64,000 bases of DNA from Occultella gossypii (GCF_019947135.1 NZ_JAGSHT010000022.1:124001-188000), one strand, 5' to 3'. Counted from the stretch's first letter, positions 15,684 to 24,885 are shown. Numbers and translations are program-made. Notes: generated from the letters alone by a model not told the origin.

Positions 15684-16624
15684 CGGCACCGTTCACGGCC
15701 GACACCTGGCCGATCGGCGTCGGCCTCCCCCAACTCGTCGGCACCCTGACCGACGGCCGTGACGTCACGACGACCGGGCCGCAGGCGTGGCGGCCGACCT
15801 TCCACGAGGTCGCCGCGGCCGGCTTCACCGAGATCGACCTGTTCACCACGTTCATCCGGATCTCCGACCTGGACGCCGACGCTCGCAGCAGCCTGCAACG
15901 CCTGCTCGCCGAGTACGGCCTGCGCATCAGCGCGATCCCGCTCGCGCGCCGCAGCATCCTCGATCCGGACCCCGACCGGGCCACCGCCAACCTGGAGTTC
16001 GCGCTCGAGACCGTCCGGGCTGCCGGCGAGCTCGGCGTGGGCACCGTGTGCGTCGGGCTGCACCAGCCACTCACCGCCGAACAGCAGCAGGCGGAGTGGT
16101 TCTGGCTCGCGCCGGGCGAGGAGAACCCGGAGGACCCCGCGGTCTGGGCGGCCGCCGTCGAGGGCTTCCGCAGAATAGGCGAGGAGGCGGCGCGCGCCCA
16201 GGTCCAGGTCTCCCTGGAGATGTACGAGGGCACCTACCTGGGTACGTCGGAGAGCTCGGTGCGACTGGTCACCGACATCGGCCTACCCAACGTGGGCCTG
16301 TGCCCGGATATCGGGAACATCGTCCGGCTGCACCGGCCCGTGGAGGACTGGCGGGTGATGCTCGAACGGATGCTGCCGCACGCCAATTACTGGCAGTTGA
16401 AGAACTACCTGCGCGACCACGACCCGGCCACCGGTGCCTACTTCTCGGCGCCGGCGCCACTGGAGACCGGCTACATCGACTACCGGACCGCCGTCGGCAT
16501 GGCCCTGGCGGCCGGCTTCTCCGGCCCGCTGTGCGTCGAGCACTACGGGGGCGACGGGCTGAGCGTCGCCGCCACCAACCGTGACTACCTGCGCCGCATC
16601 CTCGCGGCCAAGATCGCGAGCTGA
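15680..16624 (+). CDS. Sugar phosphate isomerase/epimerase-fold protein, possible 3-oxo acid decarboxylase (OiaC-like)
   Basis: A 314-aa TIM-barrel protein of the AP-endonuclease-2/xylose-isomerase-like family. Likely metal ligands are the acidic and His residues in VSLEMYEG, LCPDIGN and CVEHYGG. ATG overlaps the preceding stop (ATGA) and GAGGAG precedes it. The family includes isomerases, epimerases and, in the apiose/apionate pathway, the 3-oxo-isoapionate decarboxylase OiaC. Placed between a 3-hydroxyacid dehydrogenase and an erythrulose-type kinase, a decarboxylase that turns a C5 3-oxo acid into a C4 ketose is the most economical reading, but it is inference. Confidence 0.65.
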   Translation: MTAPFTADTWPIGVGLPQLVGTLTDGRDVTTTGPQAWRPTFHEVAAAGFTEIDLFTTFIRISDLDADARSSLQRLLAEYGLRISAIPLARRSILDPDPDRATANLEFALETVRAAGELGVGTVCVGLHQPLTAEQQQAEWFWLAPGEENPEDPAVWAAAVEGFRRIGEEAARAQVQVSLEMYEGTYLGTSESSVRLVTDIGLPNVGLCPDIGNIVRLHRPVEDWRVMLERMLPHANYWQLKNYLRDHDPATGAYFSAPAPLETGYIDYRTAVGMALAAGFSGPLCVEHYGGDGLSVAATNRDYLRRILAAKIAS

Positions 16625-16625
16625 C

Positions 16626-18365
16626 ATGACCCACCTCGTCAACGATCCCAAGACGTTCGCCGCAGACGTCCTCACCGGCTTCACCAGGGCGCATGCCGAC
16701 CGGGTCCGGGAGGTGCCCGGCGGCGTGGTCCGCGCGGCCCCCGCGGCGCCCGGAAAGGTCGCCGTGGTACTCGGCGGCGGGTCCGGGCACTACCCCGCCT
16801 TCGCGGGGTGGGTGGGGGAGGGGATGGCCGACGGCGTCGTGTGCGGCAACATCTTCGCCTCGCCCTCTGCGGACCAGGCCGTCACGGTCATCCGCGCCGC
16901 GGACCGCGGCGCCGGGGTGCTGCTCGGCTTCGGCAACTACGCCGGGGACCAGCTGCAGTTCGGCCAGGCGGCCCGAGAGCTGCGGGCGGACGGCATCGAC
17001 GTGCGGATCGTCACCGTGACGGACGACCTCGCCTCGGCCGCCGAGCCGGAGCAGCGCCGCGGTATCGCCGGTGACCTGATCGTGTTCAAGATCGCCGGCG
17101 CGGCCGCGGCCGCCGGCGCGGACCTGGACGAGGTCGAGCGCGTCGCAACCCGGGCCAACGCCCGCACCCGCACCATCGGGATCGCGCTCGCCGGGTGCAC
17201 CCTCCCGGGCCAGGACGAGCCGTTGTTCACGGTCCCGGCGGGCCGGATCGCGCTCGGCCTCGGAATCCACGGCGAGCCCGGCCTGAGCACCGAGGACCTC
17301 GGCAGCGCGACGGAGGTCGCCGACGACCTGGTCGACCGGATCCTCGCCGAAGCACCCGAGGACGCCGAGCGGGTCGCCGTCCTCGTCAACGGGCTCGGTG
17401 CCACCACCCACGAGGAGTTGTTCGCCGTCTATGGCCGGGTGGCCGATCGGCTCACCGGGGCCGGCCTCGTGATCGTCGCCCCGGAGGTCGGGGAACAGGT
17501 GACCAGTCTGGACATGGCCGGCCTGTCCCTGACCGTCACGTTCCTCGACGCCGAGCTCGAGCGCTACTGGACGGCGCCCGCGGACACACCCGCGTTCCGT
17601 CGCGGACGGCCCGGCCCGACCCGGGCGGACCCGGCGCCCGCTGCCGCAGATCCCCTGGCCACCCTCGCGCCGGCGCCCTCCGTGACGGCCGTGTCCCCCG
17701 GCGGCGAGCACTCCCGACGGGCGACCGAGGACCTGTTGCGCACCGCCGCTGCGGTCGCGGCCGCGATCACCGAGCACGAGGCGGAGCTCGGCCGGCTGGA
17801 CGCCGTGGCCGGCGACGGCGATCACGGGCAGGGCATGGTGCTGGGCATCGACGGTGCGGTCCGCGCCGCCGAACAGACGCACCTGGCCGGGGCCGGCCTC
17901 GGAGACGTCCTCGACGCCGCCGGCCGAGCCTGGTCCAACGCCGCTGGTGGCACGTCCGGGGCGCTCTGGGGTGCGGCGCTGCGGGCCGCCGGCGCCGAGG
18001 TCGGCAACGAGCGCGCCCCGGATGCCGCCGGCCTCGCCCGCGCCGTGGATCGCGCGGTCGTCGCCGCCGCCGACCTGGGCGGCGCCCGGGAGGGCGACAA
18101 GACCGTCATCGACGCGGCGGTGCCCTTCGCCACCCGGCTGCGTTCCGCCGTCGGGCAGGGCACGGCGGCACCCGCCGCGTGGGCGGCGGCGGCGACCGCG
18201 GCCGAGGAGGCCGCGCGCGGCACTGCCGCACTCACGGCCCGGCTCGGCCGGGCCCGCACCCATGGTGAACGCGCTCGGGGCCACGCGGACCCGGGTGCCA
18301 TCTCGTTCGCGCTCGTGGTCGGCACGGTCGCGCAGTCATCGACGGTCTCAGCGGAGGAATCATGA
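16626..18365 (+). CDS. DhaK-DhaL fusion kinase, probable erythrulose kinase (LerK/DerK-like)
   Basis: A 579-aa ATP-dependent dihydroxyacetone-kinase-type protein. The DhaK domain (about residues 1-325) has the [10 protein letters not shown] loop and the covalent substrate-binding His H215 in GIHGEPG. The linker is Ala/Pro-rich (about 328-370). The DhaL domain (about 370-575) has GDGDHGQGM with the Mg-binding Asp residues and later GGTSGALWG. This covalent-His architecture phosphorylates short ketoses: dihydroxyacetone, or L-/D-erythrulose in tetritol and apionate pathways. Isomerases of RpiB and TIM type directly follow, matching L-erythrulose kinase. The start is one base after the previous stop and the end overlaps the next start (ATGA). 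Confidence 0.82.
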   Translation: MTHLVNDPKTFAADVLTGFTRAHADRVREVPGGVVRAAPAAPGKVAVVLGGGSGHYPAFAGWVGEGMADGVVCGNIFASPSADQAVTVIRAADRGAGVLLGFGNYAGDQLQFGQAARELRADGIDVRIVTVTDDLASAAEPEQRRGIAGDLIVFKIAGAAAAAGADLDEVERVATRANARTRTIGIALAGCTLPGQDEPLFTVPAGRIALGLGIHGEPGLSTEDLGSATEVADDLVDRILAEAPEDAERVAVLVNGLGATTHEELFAVYGRVADRLTGAGLVIVAPEVGEQVTSLDMAGLSLTVTFLDAELERYWTAPADTPAFRRGRPGPTRADPAPAAADPLATLAPAPSVTAVSPGGEHSRRATEDLLRTAAAVAAAITEHEAELGRLDAVAGDGDHGQGMVLGIDGAVRAAEQTHLAGAGLGDVLDAAGRAWSNAAGGTSGALWGAALRAAGAEVGNERAPDAAGLARAVDRAVVAAADLGGAREGDKTVIDAAVPFATRLRSAVGQGTAAPAAWAAAATAAEEAARGTAALTARLGRARTHGERARGHADPGAISFALVVGTVAQSSTVSAEES

Positions 18366-18820
18366 ACTGGCGGATCGCGGTCGGTGCGGACAGCGCCGGC
18401 TACCACTACAAGGAAGCCCTCAAGCGTGACCTGGAGGCCGACCCGCGCGTGTCCGAGGTGATCGACGTCGGCATCGTGGAAGGGGCGGGCACGGACTATC
18501 CGCACGTGGCGCTCGACGCTGCACAGCTCGTGGCCGACGGTGCCGCCGACCGGGCCCTGCTCGTCTGCGGGACCGGGCTCGGCGTGGCGATCTCGGCGAA
18601 CAAGGTCCCAGGGATCCGGGCCGTCACCGCGCACGACTCCTACTCGGTGGAGCGGTCGGTGAAGTCGAACAACGCGCAGGTGCTCACCTTCGGTGAGCGG
18701 GTGATCGGGCTCGAACTGGCGCGCCGGCTGGCCTCGGAGTGGCTCGGGTACACCTTCGACGGCGAATCCCCCTCCGCGGCGAAGGTCGCCGCCATCACCG
18801 CTTACGAGCATCGTGACTGA
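18362..18820 (+). CDS. RpiB/LacAB-family isomerase, probable D-erythrulose-4-phosphate isomerase (DerI-like)
   Basis: A 152-aa RpiB-fold aldose-ketose isomerase: [13 protein letters not shown]-terminal phosphate-binding segment, then the active-site block [19 protein letters not shown] (about residues 75-93) with its Cys, followed by the [17 protein letters not shown] loop. In the erythritol/erythrulose routes an RpiB-like enzyme interconverts D-erythrulose-4-phosphate and D-erythrose-4-phosphate, which enters the pentose phosphate pathway. The next gene overlaps it by 8 bp. A second RpiB-like gene is at 36417. Confidence 0.8.
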   Translation: MNWRIAVGADSAGYHYKEALKRDLEADPRVSEVIDVGIVEGAGTDYPHVALDAAQLVADGAADRALLVCGTGLGVAISANKVPGIRAVTAHDSYSVERSVKSNNAQVLTFGERVIGLELARRLASEWLGYTFDGESPSAAKVAAITAYEHRD

Positions 18821-19547
18821 GTTCTGGGTCGGCACCAGCTGGAAGATGACGAAGACGCTCGCGCAGGCGCGCGAGTTCGCCCGCGGGGTCGGGGCGCGTC
18901 AGGACTGGCCGGTGCGCCCGTTCGTGGTGCCGCCCGCCACCGCGCTGGCCGCCGTCGCAGCCGAGCTCGGTCCGGGCTCCCCGGTGCGGCTCGGGGCGCA
19001 GGATGCGCACTGGGAGGACGCCGGAGCGTGGACCGGGGAGGTCTCGGTGCCGCAAGTGGCCGACGCCGGTGCGACGATGCTGGAGATCGGGCACTCCGAG
19101 CGCCGGCAGCACTTCGGTGAGACCGACGAGCGGGTCAACCTCAAGGTGCTCGCCGCCGTTCGGCACGGTCTGCTCCCGCTGATCTGCGTCGGCGAATCGG
19201 CCGAGGTGCGCCGGGCCGGTGGTGCCGCCGAGTTCGTCGCGGACCAGGTCCGCGCGGCACTCGCCGAGGTCCCGGCCGCGGCGCCGGTGCTGATCGCGTA
19301 CGAGCCGATCTGGGCGATCGGGGCCGGCGGCCGTCCGGCCCGGCCCGAGGCCGTGGCCGAGATCGCGGCCGTCATCGCAGCGGCGGCGGGTCCCCGGGCG
19401 ACGGTGCTCTACGGCGGCTCGGTGAACCTGGGCAACGCGGTGGAACTGGCCCGGGTGCCCGGGATCGGCGGACTGTTCATCGGGCGGGCCGCCTGGGAGG
19501 TTTCCGACTACCTGTCCATCGTGGACGCGGTGGGCGATCTCGACTGA
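18813..19547 (+). CDS. Triosephosphate isomerase-family protein, probable L-erythrulose-1-phosphate isomerase (LerI-like)
   Basis: A 244-aa TIM-family protein with the substrate Lys in SWKMTKT (about residue 11), catalytic His in EIGHSERR and catalytic Glu in AYEPIWAIG, plus the phosphate loop LYGGSVN. GTG at 18813 overlaps the RpiB-like gene by 8 bp. Glycolytic TIM normally sits with gap/pgk; here it ends a sugar operon beside a ketose kinase and RpiB homologue. This is the known arrangement for L-erythrulose-1-phosphate to D-erythrulose-4-phosphate conversion. Glycolytic activity cannot be excluded. Confidence 0.8.
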   Translation: MTEFWVGTSWKMTKTLAQAREFARGVGARQDWPVRPFVVPPATALAAVAAELGPGSPVRLGAQDAHWEDAGAWTGEVSVPQVADAGATMLEIGHSERRQHFGETDERVNLKVLAAVRHGLLPLICVGESAEVRRAGGAAEFVADQVRAALAEVPAAAPVLIAYEPIWAIGAGGRPARPEAVAEIAAVIAAAAGPRATVLYGGSVNLGNAVELARVPGIGGLFIGRAAWEVSDYLSIVDAVGDLD

Positions 19548-19650
19548 GGTAGTGCCCGGGGTCGATTCGGGCTGCGTCGGCACGGGCGCTCGCCCTACCC
19601 TGGCTCCCAGGGACGCGCGAGGACGCCGTCGGTGCGGGAGGGAGGCGCGA

Positions 19651-19995
19651 ATGCGTTACGAGCCGGTCGTGGACCCAAGTCAGGACGGCGTGATGACGGC
19701 CGGGCGGGTCGTCGCGATCGTGCTCTCGGTCCTGTTCGGCCTGCCCTTCCTGTTCGGCGTGTGGGTGGTGCTGCAGAGCACCGTGCTCGCGCACCCCGAG
19801 TCCGACCAGCACGGCTACGGCCTGATCTTCGGCACACTCCTCGCGGTGGTCGCCGGGCTGCTGACGCTCGCCGCGCTGCCGTTCGCGCTCCGAGGCACCG
19901 CCCGCAAGATCGTTGGCGCGATCGGCCTGGTGGCCGTCCTGTTCGTGCTCGCCTTCGTCGGGTACGCCGCCTATACGGTGCTCACCGGTTCCTGA
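19651..19995 (+). CDS. Small membrane protein, unknown function
   Basis: A 114-aa protein with three hydrophobic helices (about residues 15-40, 52-73 and 82-108) and a short polar N-terminus. No domain recognised. ATG at 19651 follows GGGAGGGAGG. It is 103 bp beyond the TIM-like gene and likely has its own promoter. Nothing links it to either flank. Confidence 0.6.
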   Translation: MRYEPVVDPSQDGVMTAGRVVAIVLSVLFGLPFLFGVWVVLQSTVLAHPESDQHGYGLIFGTLLAVVAGLLTLAALPFALRGTARKIVGAIGLVAVLFVLAFVGYAAYTVLTGS

Positions 19996-20096
19996 GCTGT
20001 CCACAGGCCCCAGTGCAGGCGTCCCGCAGGTCCGCCAGGATCGTGTCATTGAAGCGACCTCAGCCCTGTAAGACGGGAAGTCCTACCATTGTGAGT

Positions 20097-20198
20097 ATGC
20101 CAAGTATCACGATCCGCACCGACGACCAAGTCGAGCGAGCGTTGGCCGAACTGACCAGCCGCGGCTCCAGCCGCTCGGACGTGACGTCTACGAGCTGA
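20097..20198 (+). pseudogene. Truncated ribbon-helix-helix antitoxin (MazE-like remnant)
   Basis: The 33-codon frame MPSITIRTDDQVERALAELT, then SRGSSRSDV, looks like the DNA-binding strand and first helix of a ribbon-helix-helix antitoxin. It stops at TGA (20196) after SDVTSTS, far short of the usual 70-90 aa. The last codons overlap the frame of the toxin remnant that follows. The C-terminal toxin-neutralising part is missing. A TACCAT -10-like element lies eight bases before the ATG. Confidence 0.7.
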
Positions 20199-20491
20199 AG
20201 GCGCCCAGGAACGCCCAGGGGCACGAGCAGACCGGGCGGCGGTTCGCCGTCGTGCTCCAGTCGGACGATCTCCCGCTGTCCACCTGGGTGGTCGCGCCAA
20301 CGTCCACGGGGCGGCGTGCGGCGTCCTTCCGGCCGGAGATCAGCATCGCCGGCTCGCCGACCCGGGTGCTCGTCGAACAGCTGACGGCTGTGGACCCAGA
20401 GCTCAGGCTCGGGGCCCGGGTCGGGAGACTGACCCGAGACGAGATGACCAGCATCGACGGGGCTTTGGTCGACGTGCTCGGGCTGGGCTGA
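20180..20491 (+). pseudogene. MazF/PemK-type toxin remnant lacking its start
   Basis: In a different frame from the antitoxin, codons from 20180 read RDVYELKAPRNAQGHEQTGR, then FAVVLQSDDLPLSTWVVAPTS, a MazF (type II endoribonuclease) core with the usual C-terminus (VRLTRDEM-like block, DGALVDVLGL). Intact relatives begin M(K)RGDVYEL. Here the first two or three residues and the start codon are gone, and the antitoxin frame runs directly into it. A GTG at 20252 could start only a fragment. Probably inactive. Confidence 0.72.
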
Positions 20492-20548
20492 TCTGCCGGG
20501 TCCCTCCCGATCCGGCCGACCGCCCCGCAGGCCGGCCGGCCGGCCGCT

Positions 20549-22816
20549 TCAGCTCTGCGTGTCCGCCCACGCCCGCAGTGACACCACGCGGGCGCTGTCG
20601 GTCCCGTTCGTCGCCGTCACCACGAGCCGCACGGCGCTCGCGGAGACCGGCAGCTCGAGCGGGTGCCGCCGGTGCCGGTGCCGGTTGTCGGTGACGTCGG
20701 CGACAACGTGCCAACCGCCGTCGACCTCGGCCTCAACCCGGTAGTCCCGGACCAGGGTGGGCAGCACATCGAACGGCGTCCGGTGGTGGTGCAGGTTGAT
20801 GAGGTCCTCGTCGAGGTCGTCGTCGAAGATGACCGCGACCTCGGCCAGGTCCACCGGCTCGTCCCAGGCCAGCGACAGGGTCGGTTCGGGGTCGTGTGCC
20901 AGGGGCTGGGAGATCCACATCTGCGGTCCGCCGAACGGCCGCGCGTAGCCACCGACGGCGCGCTCGGCAGCGTAGGCGTCCGTGGGAGCCTCGAGCCGCA
21001 CGCACAGGGACCCGCGCTGCAGCACCTGCTTCCACTCCCGCCACTGCTCGGTGTACCGCTCGTCCTCGCCCGGGTCGCGGTGCGTGAACGTCAGGACTCC
21101 CGGCAGCGGGGCGTCCGCGGTGTGCACGCGCACGTGGGCATTCGCCCGCAGCACCAGGAACGCGTTGCGCGCCGAGGCCGGGCGCCACTGCGCGGGCAGC
21201 CGGACCCACTGCTTCTCACCGGCGGGCACCGCCACGGACACGGTGTCGATGAGGTTGCGCGGGATGTAGTTCTGGCCGAGTTCGGGGTCATGGATCTCGA
21301 GCACCAGCTCGGTGTCGACGGCGGCGTCGATCAGGAACTCGATGCCGTCCAGCGCCGGGTCCACCGGGACCAGGAGCCCCACCTGGGTGGCCAGGTCGAC
21401 GATGCCCGACGGCGTCTGCGCGGCCAGGGTGCGCAGCGTCGAGGACGCGTTCACTCGCGCGGTCAACGCGCCGTCGGCCGGGTCGTCGTGGACCACGCCG
21501 AGCACCGCCGCGTCGGCGCGCACGAGCGCGCGGCGGACCAACTCGAAACGGGCAGTCGCCAGCTCGCGGGGAGCGACGCCGTCGGCCACCGCGACGGCGG
21601 CCGCGACCCCGGCGGCCTCGCCGATGACCGCGCAGGTGGCCATCACCCGAGTGGTGCCGAACGCCACGTGGGACGCGGAGATGTTGCGGCCGGCCATCCA
21701 CATGTTCGTGACGTTCTGCGAGTACAGCGAGCGCAGCGGGACGTGATAGTTCCCGTCCGGGTGCCAGTGCCGCGACCCGTGCTCGGTGGCGTACATCCCG
21801 CCCGGGGGGTGCAGGTCGATCGACCAGCCACCGAACGCGACCCGGTCGGTGAACGGCTCCTGGCCGAGCACCTCGTGCTGGGTGAGCGTGTGGTCGCCCA
21901 CGAACCGGCGGTACTCGCGCTTGCCGGGCACCGAGCCGACCCACTCCAGGGTCAGGTTGTCCGCGTCGTACTTCCCGGAGTTCTTGATGTGGTCCCAGAT
22001 GCCGTACACGGCGGCCTGCAGCTCGTCCCGGATCGTCTCGTTGTCCGCGACCACGTCCCGGTCGCCGCCCCACTCGATCCACCAGTAGTCGCAACCGTTC
22101 GCGTCCACCCGGATGCCGCGCAGCTCCGGGATGGAGGTCTGGGTGATGTCCTTCGCGAACGACGGCGGCACGAACTTCACGGGGTGCCCGACGTCCTTGG
22201 TGTAGAAGAGGATGGTCGAGCCGAGGGTCTGCGCGTCGCGCTCCTCGGGTGCCCAGGACTCGCCCAGGTCGGCGCGCGACTCCCGGCCGGTGCGGTACCG
22301 GGCGCCGGCGAGGAACCCGACCAGCCCGTCCCCGGTGGCATCGATGAACGACTCCGACGTGAACCGCAACCGCCGCTCCGAGCCCATCTGCCAGCCGGTC
22401 ACCGACCGGATCGTCCGGGCGTCCTCGGGGCCGTCCGCCTCGACCTCGCGCACGTCCGTGTTCAGGAAGAGCGTGATGTTCGGTTCCGCGCGGACCGCCT
22501 CGCCGACCACGAGATCCCAGTAGTAGGGGTTGCCGTCGGGGTTCGTGAACTGGTTCTCGACGAACAGCTCGCCCATGATCCCGGTCTCCCGGGCGTAGTG
22601 CTGCACGCCGTGCGCGGTCGCGCCACACACCCAGACCCGGACCTCGCTGGAGGAGTTGCCGCCGAGCACCGAGCGGTTCTGGATGAGGTTCACGCGGGCG
22701 CCCTGGCGCGCCGCGCCGATCGCGGCGCACACGCCGGCGAGACCACCGCCGATGACGGTCAGGTCCGCGTGGACGTCCTCGGTGGCGATGATGGGCGACG
22801 GCGTTGTCTGGGTCAC
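20549..22816 (-). CDS. FAD-dependent oxidoreductase (FAD_oxidored family) with C-terminal extension
   Basis: A 755-aa flavoprotein. GGGLAG (residues 23-28) is the FAD Rossmann loop, followed by NRSVLGGNSSSEVR, a hallmark of the FAD_oxidored family. The later GRNISASHVAFGTTRVMATC block closes the FAD domain. The last 300 residues are a beta-rich extension resembling a carbohydrate-binding or galactose-binding-like module. Proteins of this type sit in carbohydrate-use loci; their substrates are mostly unknown. GTG at 22816 overlaps the stop of the RpiR-type gene (GTGA) and follows GGAGAA. It probably oxidises a sugar or glycoside. Confidence 0.8.
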   Translation of the reverse strand: MTQTTPSPIIATEDVHADLTVIGGGLAGVCAAIGAARQGARVNLIQNRSVLGGNSSSEVRVWVCGATAHGVQHYARETGIMGELFVENQFTNPDGNPYYWDLVVGEAVRAEPNITLFLNTDVREVEADGPEDARTIRSVTGWQMGSERRLRFTSESFIDATGDGLVGFLAGARYRTGRESRADLGESWAPEERDAQTLGSTILFYTKDVGHPVKFVPPSFAKDITQTSIPELRGIRVDANGCDYWWIEWGGDRDVVADNETIRDELQAAVYGIWDHIKNSGKYDADNLTLEWVGSVPGKREYRRFVGDHTLTQHEVLGQEPFTDRVAFGGWSIDLHPPGGMYATEHGSRHWHPDGNYHVPLRSLYSQNVTNMWMAGRNISASHVAFGTTRVMATCAVIGEAAGVAAAVAVADGVAPRELATARFELVRRALVRADAAVLGVVHDDPADGALTARVNASSTLRTLAAQTPSGIVDLATQVGLLVPVDPALDGIEFLIDAAVDTELVLEIHDPELGQNYIPRNLIDTVSVAVPAGEKQWVRLPAQWRPASARNAFLVLRANAHVRVHTADAPLPGVLTFTHRDPGEDERYTEQWREWKQVLQRGSLCVRLEAPTDAYAAERAVGGYARPFGGPQMWISQPLAHDPEPTLSLAWDEPVDLAEVAVIFDDDLDEDLINLHHHRTPFDVLPTLVRDYRVEAEVDGGWHVVADVTDNRHRHRRHPLELPVSASAVRLVVTATNGTDSARVVSLRAWADTQS

Positions 22817-23679
22817 GGGGTTTCTCCGGTTGGTGTGGGGGTCGGGTGGAGGCCGAGCGCGTCGGGAACCCGCTGGGCGACGAGCACCCAGAGCAGGGCT
22901 GCGGTGAGGGTGTCGCCGACGCGACCGGCGAAGTGATCGGTCCAGGCGGCGCCCTCACGGGTGCCGGTGAACAGGGCGACGTCGGCGTCCGAGGCGAGTT
23001 GCGCCGTCGGGTCCCCGGTGAGGACCACCGTGTGCGCACCGTTGGCGCGGGCGAGGGCGAGGAACTCGGCGGCGACGGCGTCGTGCCCGGAGCGGCTCAG
23101 GGCCAATGCGACATCCCCCTCGCCGAGGAGACCGGCCGCGACCCGGGCAGTCTGTGGGGCGTTGTGCCACCACACCGGTCGGCCGATCCGCAGCAGCCTC
23201 AGGGACAGCTCGTGGATGGCGATCGCGTCGCCCCACTCCCCGTAAAGGTGGATCCGGGATGCCTGGGCGATCCAGTCCGCGGCGCGGTCCGCCGCTGCGA
23301 GGTCGATCGACCCCATCGCCTGCCTGGCGGCACGGTGCTGCGCCGCGACGAGCACCCCGAGGACCTGCTCGGGTGGGTCGTCCGGGCCGATCTCCGTGCC
23401 GATGTCCCGCTGCCAGCCACCCTGGACCTCGCGGCCGTGCTCGGTGGCGATCGCGGCGCGCATCGCCGGGAACCCGTCGTGTCCGAGCAGGTCCGCGAGT
23501 CGGGTCAACGTGGCCGCGGAGACCCCGGCGGCGCTCGCGAGCTGGGTGATCGACGCGCGGCCTGCCTCGGCCGGGGCGGCCACGATGTGGGCCGCGGCGC
23601 GCGCGGTCGCGCCGGTCAGGCTCGGCAGGGCATCGCGCAGGGCCTGCAGCGGGCTGGTGGAGTCAGCGTGAGTGGTCAT
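22813..23679 (-). CDS. MurR/RpiR-family transcriptional regulator
   Basis: A 288-aa regulator: an N-terminal HTH (about residues 18-80; ITQLASAAGVSAATLTRLADLLG) and a C-terminal SIS phosphosugar-binding domain (about 110-270) with IHLYGEWGDA and ALSRSGHD. ATG at 23679 lacks a ribosome site; TACATA seven bases upstream may be a -10, giving a leaderless message. The gap to the LacI gene is 41 bp. Its stop overlaps the FAD oxidoreductase start, so it probably controls that gene in response to a phosphosugar. Confidence 0.82.
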   Translation of the reverse strand: MTTHADSTSPLQALRDALPSLTGATARAAAHIVAAPAEAGRASITQLASAAGVSAATLTRLADLLGHDGFPAMRAAIATEHGREVQGGWQRDIGTEIGPDDPPEQVLGVLVAAQHRAARQAMGSIDLAAADRAADWIAQASRIHLYGEWGDAIAIHELSLRLLRIGRPVWWHNAPQTARVAAGLLGEGDVALALSRSGHDAVAAEFLALARANGAHTVVLTGDPTAQLASDADVALFTGTREGAAWTDHFAGRVGDTLTAALLWVLVAQRVPDALGLHPTPTPTGETP

Positions 23680-23684
23680 TCTAT

Positions 23685-23696
23685 GTAAGAAGTTAC
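23685..23696. promoter_or_regulatory. Inverted repeat GTAAGAAGTTAC at the RpiR start
   Basis: GTAA-GAAG-TTAC lies 5 bp upstream of the ATG and covers the predicted -10. Its location suits autorepression by the RpiR protein or control by the upstream LacI protein. Short arms make this tentative. Confidence 0.4.
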
Positions 23697-23720
23697 CGAA
23701 AATGCGCCACTCTGGCAAGG

Positions 23721-24758
23721 TCAACGGTAATGATTTGCAGAGGTGCGGGCGCCGACCGTGCTGGTCCGCACGACGATGGTGGGCTCGAGCACCTGATGGT
23801 CGTGCTCGTGGTCCGCGCCGGCCTTGATCTCCGCGAGGAGCAGCGTCGCCGCGGCTTCGCCCATCTCGCGGATCGGCTGTCGCACGGACGTGAGCGGCAC
23901 CGCGGCGCCGGCTGCGAACGGAATGTCGTCGTAGCCGACCACGGCGAGATCGTCCGGGACCCGGACTCCACGCGTCGTCGCGGCCTGGAGCACGCCGAGG
24001 GCGAGCAGATCGTTCGCACAGAAGACCGCGCTGGGTGGAATCGGTGAGTCGAGCAGGCGCTGACCCGCCTCAATTCCCCGCGCGATCGTGTCCTGGGCAC
24101 AATCCAGAATGTGCTCGGGACGCACCTCGTGGCCGGCGGCGCGCAACCCGTCGACGTAGCCGGACTTGCGGTGCTGGTAGACCGCCGCCTCTCCGGGGCC
24201 GCCCACGTAGGCGAAGCGGTCGCGGCCCAGGGCGCTGAGGTGCTCGGCGACGAGGGCCCCGCCGCGGGTGTCGTGCCCGCCCACGGTGCAGGCGTCCAGT
24301 TCGTCCTGGGCGTTCGCGATCGCCACGACGGCGAGGCCGCTGGCGCGGGTTCGGGCGATGTTGGCATGGAGGGCGGGGGTGAAGCGCGTGGACGCCAGGA
24401 TGACGCCGAGCGAGCGCAGCTCCGCGAACCGGCGAAGCGTGGCGTCCTCGCGCTCGGCGCTGTTGTGCGTGCTCGCGATGAACACGGTGATTCCTTCGTC
24501 CTCGAGGATGCCCTCGACGCCCGCCGTCAACTCCCCGTAGAACGGGCTGACAGCCTCCAGGACGGCCAGGCCGACGACCTGGCTGCGGCCGGACTTCAGC
24601 GCGCGGGCCGAGGCGTTGCGAACATAGCCGGTGGCCTTGATCGCCTCCTCCACCTTCCGACGATTCGCCGCCGTCACCGTGGCGCGCCCGTTGAGAACGT
24701 TGGAGACGGTCATGGGTGAGACCCCAGCAAGGCGGGCCACGTCACTGATCGTCGGCAT
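23721..24758 (-). CDS. LacI-family transcriptional regulator
   Basis: A 345-aa LacI/GalR regulator with an N-terminal HTH (TISDVARLAGVSPMTVSNVLNG, residues 3-24), hinge helix around NASARALKSGRS, and a periplasmic-binding-protein-like effector domain with VVGYDDIPFA near the C-terminus. GAGGGAAG precedes the ATG. It is divergent from the ADP-ribosylglycohydrolase/ABC operon, whose promoter has two TGTA(A/G)CGCTACA operators; this protein is the obvious ligand (inference). Confidence 0.9.
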   Translation of the reverse strand: MPTISDVARLAGVSPMTVSNVLNGRATVTAANRRKVEEAIKATGYVRNASARALKSGRSQVVGLAVLEAVSPFYGELTAGVEGILEDEGITVFIASTHNSAEREDATLRRFAELRSLGVILASTRFTPALHANIARTRASGLAVVAIANAQDELDACTVGGHDTRGGALVAEHLSALGRDRFAYVGGPGEAAVYQHRKSGYVDGLRAAGHEVRPEHILDCAQDTIARGIEAGQRLLDSPIPPSAVFCANDLLALGVLQAATTRGVRVPDDLAVVGYDDIPFAAGAAVPLTSVRQPIREMGEAAATLLLAEIKAGADHEHDHQVLEPTIVVRTSTVGARTSANHYR

Positions 24759-24827
24759 GTCTTCCCTCGTTCCGGTCCGGTGGAGTGACCGTACTGCCTC
24801 CCAGGGGGTGGCCCCGTGGCCATCGGC

Positions 24828-24885
24828 TTGACGTCTCTCGAATTGAATGTAACGCTACACCGACGCGATGTAGCGCTACATTCAA
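24828..24885 (+). promoter_or_regulatory. Promoter and paired LacI operators of the ADP-ribosylglycohydrolase operon
   Basis: A -35-like TTGACG is at 24828-24833, and a weak -10 (TAACGC) starts at 24850. Operator 1 is TGTAACGCTACA (24848-24859); operator 2 is the perfect palindrome TGTAGCGCTACA (24869-24880), 21 bp downstream. Together with flanking TTGAA they form 17-bp inverted arms (24843-24859 and 24869-24885) with one mismatch and a 9-bp centre. The central CpG is typical of LacI operators. Confidence 0.75.

Noticed and set aside
14234-16624. 796-aa plus-strand open frame
   Set aside because: Only the part from 15680 is coding; the upstream portion is an Arg-rich out-of-frame reading of the SDR and dehydrogenase genes.
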